Positions 14,109 through 18,627 of a DNA stretch of 18,627 nt are shown here, in pieces (positions within the stretch are counted from its first letter, which is position 1; each line of letters opens with the position of its first letter). The stretch is from an uncultured Blautia sp. (lineage in GTDB: Bacteria; Bacillota; Clostridia; Lachnospirales; Lachnospiraceae). The stretch lies in NCBI GenBank assembly GCA_900547685.1, contig URHS01000050.1, forward strand, positions 1-18,627, written 5' to 3'. The notes under the pieces were generated by a model, which made no database searches, was not told the origin of the DNA, and saw only the letters and a list, made by a program, of their open reading frames with translations. A program made the position numbers and the translations under genes.

Positions 14109-14571
14109 AGAAAAGAAGTTTTTTCCTCTGTTTGTAGATTTAACACAGAAAAAAGCAGTAGTTATCGGAGGCGGAAAAATTGCTTCCAGAAGAATTCAAA
14201 CGTTGCAGACTTTTGTGGGCGAAATTACAGTTGTCGCACCTGTATGTACAGAAGAAATAAAGACGCTTTATGAGAACGGAGAAATTATATATAAACAGAA
14301 AAAGTATGAGATAGCAGATATAGAAGATGCTGATCTTGTCTTAGCAATAACAGATGATTATGATTTAAATGAAGAAATATACAAGATTTGCAAAGAGAAG
14401 AATATACCAGTAAATGTAGCCAGCAATCAGCAAAAATGCGATTTTCATTTTCCGGGAATTCTGGAATATGAAGATGTGATTGTGGGATTTAACGGATGCG
14501 GAAAAAATCATAAAAAAGTTCGCCAGGTAAAAGAAATGATACAGGAAATGCTCAGTCATAAAGGGGAGTAG
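14098..14571 (+). CDS. Short precorrin-2 dehydrogenase (siroheme synthase N-domain type)
   Basis: This enzyme type oxidises precorrin-2 to sirohydrochlorin with NAD+; some members also insert Fe2+. The 157-residue protein has the N-terminal FPLFVDLTQKKAVVIGGGKIASRR, with a GGGKIA dinucleotide-binding turn (24-29) and acceptor strand ITVVAP, as in CysG-N, Met8p and SirC. It is shorter than the usual roughly 200 residues and lacks most of the C-terminal helical domain. In the segment VNVASNQQKCDFHFPG the conserved Asp of VNVAD/VNVVD appears replaced by Ser109 (alignment from memory). It sits between hemA and hemC and upstream of cobA-hemD, and its product is the substrate for CbiK encoded on the other strand. 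Family assignment is confident; chelatase activity is doubtful. Confidence 0.88.
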   Translation: MERKEKKFFPLFVDLTQKKAVVIGGGKIASRRIQTLQTFVGEITVVAPVCTEEIKTLYENGEIIYKQKKYEIADIEDADLVLAITDDYDLNEEIYKICKEKNIPVNVASNQQKCDFHFPGILEYEDVIVGFNGCGKNHKKVRQVKEMIQEMLSHKGE

Positions 14572-14573
14572 AA

Positions 14574-15464
14574 ATGAGAAAAATAGTAATCGGAAGCAGA
14601 GAAAGTAAACTTGCAGTAGTGCAAAGTGAAATGGTACGGGAGTATATTCAGAAAAATAATGAAGATGTTCAGGTGGAAATTTTCACAATGAAAACTACCG
14701 GGGATAAAATTTTAGATAGAACATTGGATAAAATCGGAGGAAAAGGGCTGTTTGTAAAAGAACTGGATAAAGCTCTTATAGAGAGAAAAACGGAATTGTC
14801 CGTACACAGTTTAAAAGATATGCCTATGGAAATCCCAGAGGATCTGCCTATTGTGGCATTTTCCAAAAGAGAAGATCCAAGAGATGTACTGGTGTTACCA
14901 AAAGGGGTTACTCAGTTAGATTATACAAAACCTATTGGATGTTCCAGTTTAAGACGAATTTTACAGTTAAAAGAAATCTTTCCTGATATGGAATGTAAAA
15001 GTGTAAGAGGAAATGTACAGACACGTTTGAAAAAGTTAGATGACGGAGAATATAGCGGTCTTTTATTAGCAGCAGCTGGCTTAAAGAGATTAGGACTGGA
15101 AGATAGAATCGCCCGTTATTTTGAACCGGAGGAGATGATACCGGCAGCCGGTCAGGGGATTTTAGCAATTCAGGGAAGAAATGACGTAGATTACAGTTAT
15201 TTAAAAAATTACGGAGACGAAAATGCTGCTTATGCGGCATTGGCAGAAAGAGCTTTCGTGAGATATTTAAACGGAGGTTGTTCATCTCCGGTAGCAGCTC
15301 ATGCAACCATAGAAGATGGGCAGATTACTCTTCGTGGACTGTATTATGATGAAAATACCGGAAATTATGAAAAGGGATTAAAAAAGGGCAGTACAGAAAA
15401 GGCAGAAGAATTGGGAGTTTCTCTTGCAAAAGAGCTGCAGGAAAGGAGTAAAGCGCATGTGTAA
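14574..15464 (+). CDS. hemC: Porphobilinogen deaminase (hydroxymethylbilane synthase)
   Basis: HemC links four porphobilinogen units into hydroxymethylbilane. The 296-residue protein shows IGSRESKLAVVQ at the N-terminus, the catalytic Asp82 in VHSLKDMP, the cofactor- and substrate-binding arginines in SSLRRILQL and SVRGNVQTRL, and Cys236 in LNGGCSSPVAAHA, which carries the dipyrromethane cofactor. An AAGGGGAG ribosome site spans the end of the preceding gene, 2 bases from its stop. The last 8 bases overlap the cobA-hemD start. All key residues are present, so it should be active. Confidence 0.97.
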   Translation: MRKIVIGSRESKLAVVQSEMVREYIQKNNEDVQVEIFTMKTTGDKILDRTLDKIGGKGLFVKELDKALIERKTELSVHSLKDMPMEIPEDLPIVAFSKREDPRDVLVLPKGVTQLDYTKPIGCSSLRRILQLKEIFPDMECKSVRGNVQTRLKKLDDGEYSGLLLAAAGLKRLGLEDRIARYFEPEEMIPAAGQGILAIQGRNDVDYSYLKNYGDENAAYAALAERAFVRYLNGGCSSPVAAHATIEDGQITLRGLYYDENTGNYEKGLKKGSTEKAEELGVSLAKELQERSKAHV

Positions 15465-16980
15465 AGGTAAAGTCTGGCTGGTGGGAGCCGGTCCGGGAGA
15501 TATCGGATTGTTTACTTTAAAAGGAATGGAAATTTTACAGCAGGCAGAGGTTGTGGTGTACGACAGTCTGGTAGGACAAGGGGTTTTATCACAAATTCCA
15601 AAGACTGCTCGTTGCATTAATGTTGGAAAACGAGCTTCTCATCACACCATGCCTCAGGAAGAGATTAATAAGGTTTTATTGGACGAAGCAAAAAGGGGAT
15701 ATCGTGTAGTACGCTTAAAAGGGGGAGACCCATTTCTCTTTGGCAGAGGTGGAGAAGAATTGGAACTGTTAATTCAGGAAGAAATTCCCTATGAAATTGT
15801 ACCGGGAGTGACCTCTCCTATTGCAGTACCGGCATATAACGGAATTCCTGTTACTCATCGCGACTTTACATCCTCTCTTCACATTATTACAGGACATAAG
15901 AAAAAAGGTGCAGCCTATGATATTGATTTTGAAGCATTGGTTCGCACAAAAGGAACTTTAGTTTTTTTAATGGGAGTCAGCGCTTTATCTGATATTTGTC
16001 AGGCACTTTTAGACGCGGGTATGGAAAAAGATATGCCCGCGGCTATTTTACAAAAAGGCACAACAGCCGCACAGAAAAGAATTGTGGCAACGGTTTCTAC
16101 TTTACCGGAAGAAGTACGGCGTCAGGGAATTGAAACACCTGCGATTATTGTAGTAGGGAAGGTTTGTGCTTTGGCAGATGATTTTGCATGGTATGAAAAA
16201 CTTCCGCTTTTCGGCTACAAAGTATTAGTTACAAGACCAAAAGAAGCTGCATCTTCTATGGCGGCAAAACTTAGAAAGCTGGGAGCAGAAGTACTGGAAT
16301 TACCTGCTATTAAAACTACTGCAAAACAGGAAAATACAGCTCTTTTGAGTGCTTTTGAGCATTTGCAGACCTATGACTGGATTGCTTTTACCAGCCCTAA
16401 GGGAGTAAAAGTTTTCTTTGAAGAAATGCAAAAAGCAAAGGTAGATGTAAGAAAACTGGGAAATGCAAAATTTGCAGTAGTAGGCACAGGAACACAGAAA
16501 GCATTGCAGGAAAAAGGCTTTTTTGCAGATGCCATGCCGGAACTTTTTGACGGGGAATCCCTTGGAAAACTGCTGTGTGAAAAGTGCAGCGGCAAAGAGA
16601 AAATTTTACTTCCAAGAGCAGAAATCGGCAGTCAGGAAATCGTAGAAGAATTAAAGAAAAAATCAGGAATTACTATTGACGATATTGGTATTTATGAAAC
16701 TCTTTATGAAAAATCGGAAATCATTGATGAAAAGAAAGAATTTGAAGCGGGAAGTATAGATTGTGCGGTCTTTACCAGTGCATCTACAGTAAAAGGTTTT
16801 GTAGAAGCAGTACCGGGACTGGATTACAGTAAGGTGAAAGCTGCTTGTATCGGAAAGCAGACGAAAGCAGCAGCAGATAAATATTCTATGAAAACTTACA
16901 TGTCAAAAGAAGCATCTATTGACAGTCTTCTGGAATTAGTAATAGAATTAAAAAAGAATTCAGAGAAAAAGGAGTTGTAG
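15457..16980 (+). CDS. Fusion of uroporphyrinogen-III C-methyltransferase (CobA) and uroporphyrinogen-III synthase (HemD)
   Basis: This 507-residue bifunctional enzyme has two domains. Residues about 3-242 are the SAM-dependent methyltransferase that makes precorrin-2: VWLVGAGPGDIGLFTLKG, VVYDSLVG, RLKGGDPFLFGRGGEE (87-101) and GVTSPIAVPAYNGIPVTHR. Residues about 254-502 are HemD, which cyclises hydroxymethylbilane with D-ring inversion: YKVLVTRPKEAA, FTSPKGVKVFFE, FAVVGTGTQKAL and AVFTSASTVKGFVE. The fusion order matches the common clostridial CobA-HemD arrangement and channels uroporphyrinogen III towards siroheme/B12. Start ATG 15457 lies 8 bases after GAAAGGAG and overlaps hemC by 8 bases; an upstream ATG at 15424 has no ribosome site and would extend the overlap to 41 bases. 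Confidence 0.96.
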   Translation: MCKGKVWLVGAGPGDIGLFTLKGMEILQQAEVVVYDSLVGQGVLSQIPKTARCINVGKRASHHTMPQEEINKVLLDEAKRGYRVVRLKGGDPFLFGRGGEELELLIQEEIPYEIVPGVTSPIAVPAYNGIPVTHRDFTSSLHIITGHKKKGAAYDIDFEALVRTKGTLVFLMGVSALSDICQALLDAGMEKDMPAAILQKGTTAAQKRIVATVSTLPEEVRRQGIETPAIIVVGKVCALADDFAWYEKLPLFGYKVLVTRPKEAASSMAAKLRKLGAEVLELPAIKTTAKQENTALLSAFEHLQTYDWIAFTSPKGVKVFFEEMQKAKVDVRKLGNAKFAVVGTGTQKALQEKGFFADAMPELFDGESLGKLLCEKCSGKEKILLPRAEIGSQEIVEELKKKSGITIDDIGIYETLYEKSEIIDEKKEFEAGSIDCAVFTSASTVKGFVEAVPGLDYSKVKAACIGKQTKAAADKYSMKTYMSKEASIDSLLELVIELKKNSEKKEL

Positions 16981-16984
16981 AATT

Positions 16985-17965
16985 ATGAATATCAGACCGA
17001 GAAGGTTAAGAGGAAATGAAATCCTGAGAAAAATGGTACGTGAAACCAGAGTAGATAAAAGTTCTCTGATTTATCCGATATTTGTGAAAGAAGGAACAGG
17101 AATAAAAGAGGAAATTCCAACTATGCCGGGACAATATCGTTACAGTATTGATACTTTGTTAAAAGGCTTGGAAGAAACTTTAGATGCAGGGGTCAGTAAA
17201 GTTATGTTTTTCGGAATTCCTGACAAGAAAGATGAAGTAGGAAGTCAGGCCTATGCGGAAGACGGAATTGTACAAAGAGCAGTTACAAAAGCCAAGGAAA
17301 CTTTTGGAGATGATTTGTATCTAATTACAGATGTATGTATGTGTGAATATACTTCTCATGGACACTGTGGTGTTTTGTGTGGTCATGAAGTCGAAAATGA
17401 CAAGACTTTGGAACTTTTAGCCAAAACCGCCCTTTCCCATGTTCAGGCGGGGGCAGATATGGTAGCTCCTTCTGACATGATGGATGGCAGAGTTCTGGCA
17501 ATCCGTGATTTGCTGGATGAGAAAGGATACAAAGAAGCGCCTATCATGTCTTATGCTGTAAAATATGCTTCTGCATTTTATGGTCCTTTCCGTGATGCCG
17601 CCGGTTCAGCACCATCTTTTGGAGATAGAAAAAGTTATCAGATGGATTATCATAACCGCAGAGAAGGATTAAAGGAAGCTTTATTAGACGTAGAGGAAGG
17701 TGCAGATATTATTATGGTAAAACCGGCTCTTTCTTATCTGGATGTTATTCGTGAAGTTAAAAACGAGCTTCATGTTCCTGTAGCATCTTATTCTGTCAGT
17801 GGTGAATATGCTATGGTAAAAGCAGGAGCGAAACTTGGTTATATTGAGGAAGATAAAATTATCTGTGAAATGGCAGCCAGTGCTTACCGTGCAGGTACAG
17901 ATATTTATCTGACTTATTTTGCAAAAGAAATTGCAAAATACATCGAAGAAGGGAGAATTGGATAA
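16985..17965 (+). CDS. hemB: Delta-aminolevulinic acid dehydratase (porphobilinogen synthase)
   Basis: HemB condenses two 5-aminolevulinates to porphobilinogen. The 326-residue protein has the Zn-binding cysteines Cys118, Cys120 and Cys128 in DVCMCEYTSHGHCG, marking the zinc-dependent class. The two active-site lysines are Lys193 in YAVKYASAFYGPFRDA and Lys246 in MVKPALSYLD. It starts 4 bases after cobA-hemD with GGAG nearby, and its stop shares one base with the hemL start (TAATG), so translation is probably coupled. The gene order hemA, dehydrogenase, hemC, cobA-hemD, hemB, hemL gives the complete path from glutamyl-tRNA to sirohydrochlorin. Confidence 0.97.
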   Translation: MNIRPRRLRGNEILRKMVRETRVDKSSLIYPIFVKEGTGIKEEIPTMPGQYRYSIDTLLKGLEETLDAGVSKVMFFGIPDKKDEVGSQAYAEDGIVQRAVTKAKETFGDDLYLITDVCMCEYTSHGHCGVLCGHEVENDKTLELLAKTALSHVQAGADMVAPSDMMDGRVLAIRDLLDEKGYKEAPIMSYAVKYASAFYGPFRDAAGSAPSFGDRKSYQMDYHNRREGLKEALLDVEEGADIIMVKPALSYLDVIREVKNELHVPVASYSVSGEYAMVKAGAKLGYIEEDKIICEMAASAYRAGTDIYLTYFAKEIAKYIEEGRIG

Positions 17966-18627
17966 TGACAAAATCAGAGGAATTATTTCAAAGAGCAGTA
18001 AAGAGAATACCCGGAGGGGTAAACAGTCCGGTTCGTGCTTATGGCTCAGTAACAGAAGCGCCTCGTTTTATACAGGGAGCTGTGGGTTGTAAAATCTTTG
18101 ATGTAGATGGCAATGAATATATTGACTATATTGATTCTTGGGGACCTATGATTTTAGGGCATAATAATGAGCAGATTAAAGATGCAGTTATCCGTGCCAG
18201 TGAGAATGGATTAAGTTTTGGATGTGCTACAGAAGTAGAAGTGGAAATGGCAGAATTTATCTGTGAAAAAATTCCTCATATAGATATGATTCGTATGGTA
18301 AACTCCGGTACTGAGGCAGTAATGAGCGCTTTGCGTGTTGCCAGAGGATATACAGGAAAGAATAAGATTATTAAATTTGCAGGCTGTTATCATGGACATA
18401 CAGATGCCATGCTGGTAAGTGCAGGAAGCGGTGTAATGACAAGCGGAGTGCCGGACAGTGCAGGTGTCCCAAAAGGATGTACGCAGGATACGATGATTGC
18501 AGTTTACAATGATTTAAGCAGTGTAGAAAAACTGTTTCAGGAAAGTGATAATCAGGTGGCTGCTGTTATTGTAGAACCGGTAGGTGCGAATATGGGTGTA
18601 GTTCCTCCGGCAGATGGATTTTTACAG
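17965..18627 (+). CDS. hemL: Glutamate-1-semialdehyde 2,1-aminomutase, 3' end outside window
   Basis: HemL converts glutamate-1-semialdehyde to 5-aminolevulinate with PLP, directly after HemA. Only 221 codons of about 430 are present; the frame is open to the right edge. Visible family blocks: RIPGGVNSPVRAYGSV, the DVDGNEYIDYIDSWGP segment of class III aminotransferases, MVNSGTEAVMSALRVAR (cofactor phosphate site), KFAGCYHGHTDAML and VIVEPVGANMGVVPP. The PLP lysine lies beyond the window. The ATG overlaps the hemB stop by one base, with GGGAGAA just upstream. Very confident identification. Confidence 0.96.
   Translation, partial: MTKSEELFQRAVKRIPGGVNSPVRAYGSVTEAPRFIQGAVGCKIFDVDGNEYIDYIDSWGPMILGHNNEQIKDAVIRASENGLSFGCATEVEVEMAEFICEKIPHIDMIRMVNSGTEAVMSALRVARGYTGKNKIIKFAGCYHGHTDAMLVSAGSGVMTSGVPDSAGVPKGCTQDTMIAVYNDLSSVEKLFQESDNQVAAVIVEPVGANMGVVPPADGFLQ

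Noticed and set aside
15424..15456. Upstream ATG at 15424 for cobA-hemD
   Set aside because: There is no ribosome site before it, and the extra residues are not part of the methyltransferase fold; GAAAGGAG at 15441 points to 15457.

Overview
The window carries genes for making cobalamin (vitamin B12) by the anaerobic route, together with the tetrapyrrole genes that feed it. AT-rich coding sequence, strong AGGAG-type ribosome sites, an anaerobic-type cobaltochelatase (CbiK), an ECF-type cobalt importer and the gene content point to a low-GC Gram-positive anaerobe. It is most likely a Clostridia member such as a Lachnospiraceae gut bacterium; the family is inferred from gene style, not shown by a marker gene.

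Layout. (1) 1-5772, plus strand: a compact cobalamin block of cobS (5' end cut off), a short divergent cobU-like gene, a cobC-like phosphatase, cbiB, cobD, cobQ/cbiP and cbiC. These cover late assembly (aminopropanol arm, amidation, nucleotide loop) plus one ring-contraction methylmutase. (2) 5794-8856, plus strand: three genes not obviously tied to B12. They are a zinc-ribbon/acidic/transmembrane/discoidin-like protein with a probable frameshift near its 3' end, a membrane-anchored D-Ala-D-Ala carboxypeptidase, and a HAD phosphatase overlapping it. A strong rho-independent terminator closes this block. (3) 12414-8903, minus strand: cbiM, cbiN, cbiQ and a gene encoding a fusion of the cobalt-transport ATPase CbiO with the cobaltochelatase CbiK. 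The operon is preceded by a sigma-A promoter, a full cobalamin riboswitch and an intrinsic terminator. (4) 12876-18627, plus strand: hemA, a short precorrin-2 dehydrogenase, hemC, a cobA-hemD fusion, hemB and hemL (3' end cut off). They are tightly spaced and read from their own promoter, divergent from the riboswitch promoter.

How it fits together. The hem block encodes every step from glutamyl-tRNA to sirohydrochlorin. CbiMNQ-O imports cobalt, and the CbiK half of the fusion inserts it into sirohydrochlorin, committing the product to corrin synthesis. The cob block then handles CbiC methyl migration, CobQ amidation, CobD/CbiB aminopropanol attachment and CobU/CobS/CobC loop assembly. B12 should shut off cobalt import and chelation through the riboswitch, while the hem operon has only a short untranslated leader and no visible riboswitch.

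The most unusual item is the CbiO-CbiK fusion, which physically joins a cobalt importer's motor to the enzyme that consumes the cobalt. Also worth a look are the CobU-like protein with a broken P-loop, the precorrin-2 dehydrogenase lacking its expected catalytic Asp, the frameshifted discoidin-like gene, a perfect 15-bp inverted repeat, and a candidate antiterminator in the riboswitch leader. I saw no tRNA, rRNA, CRISPR array, insertion sequence or phage gene.
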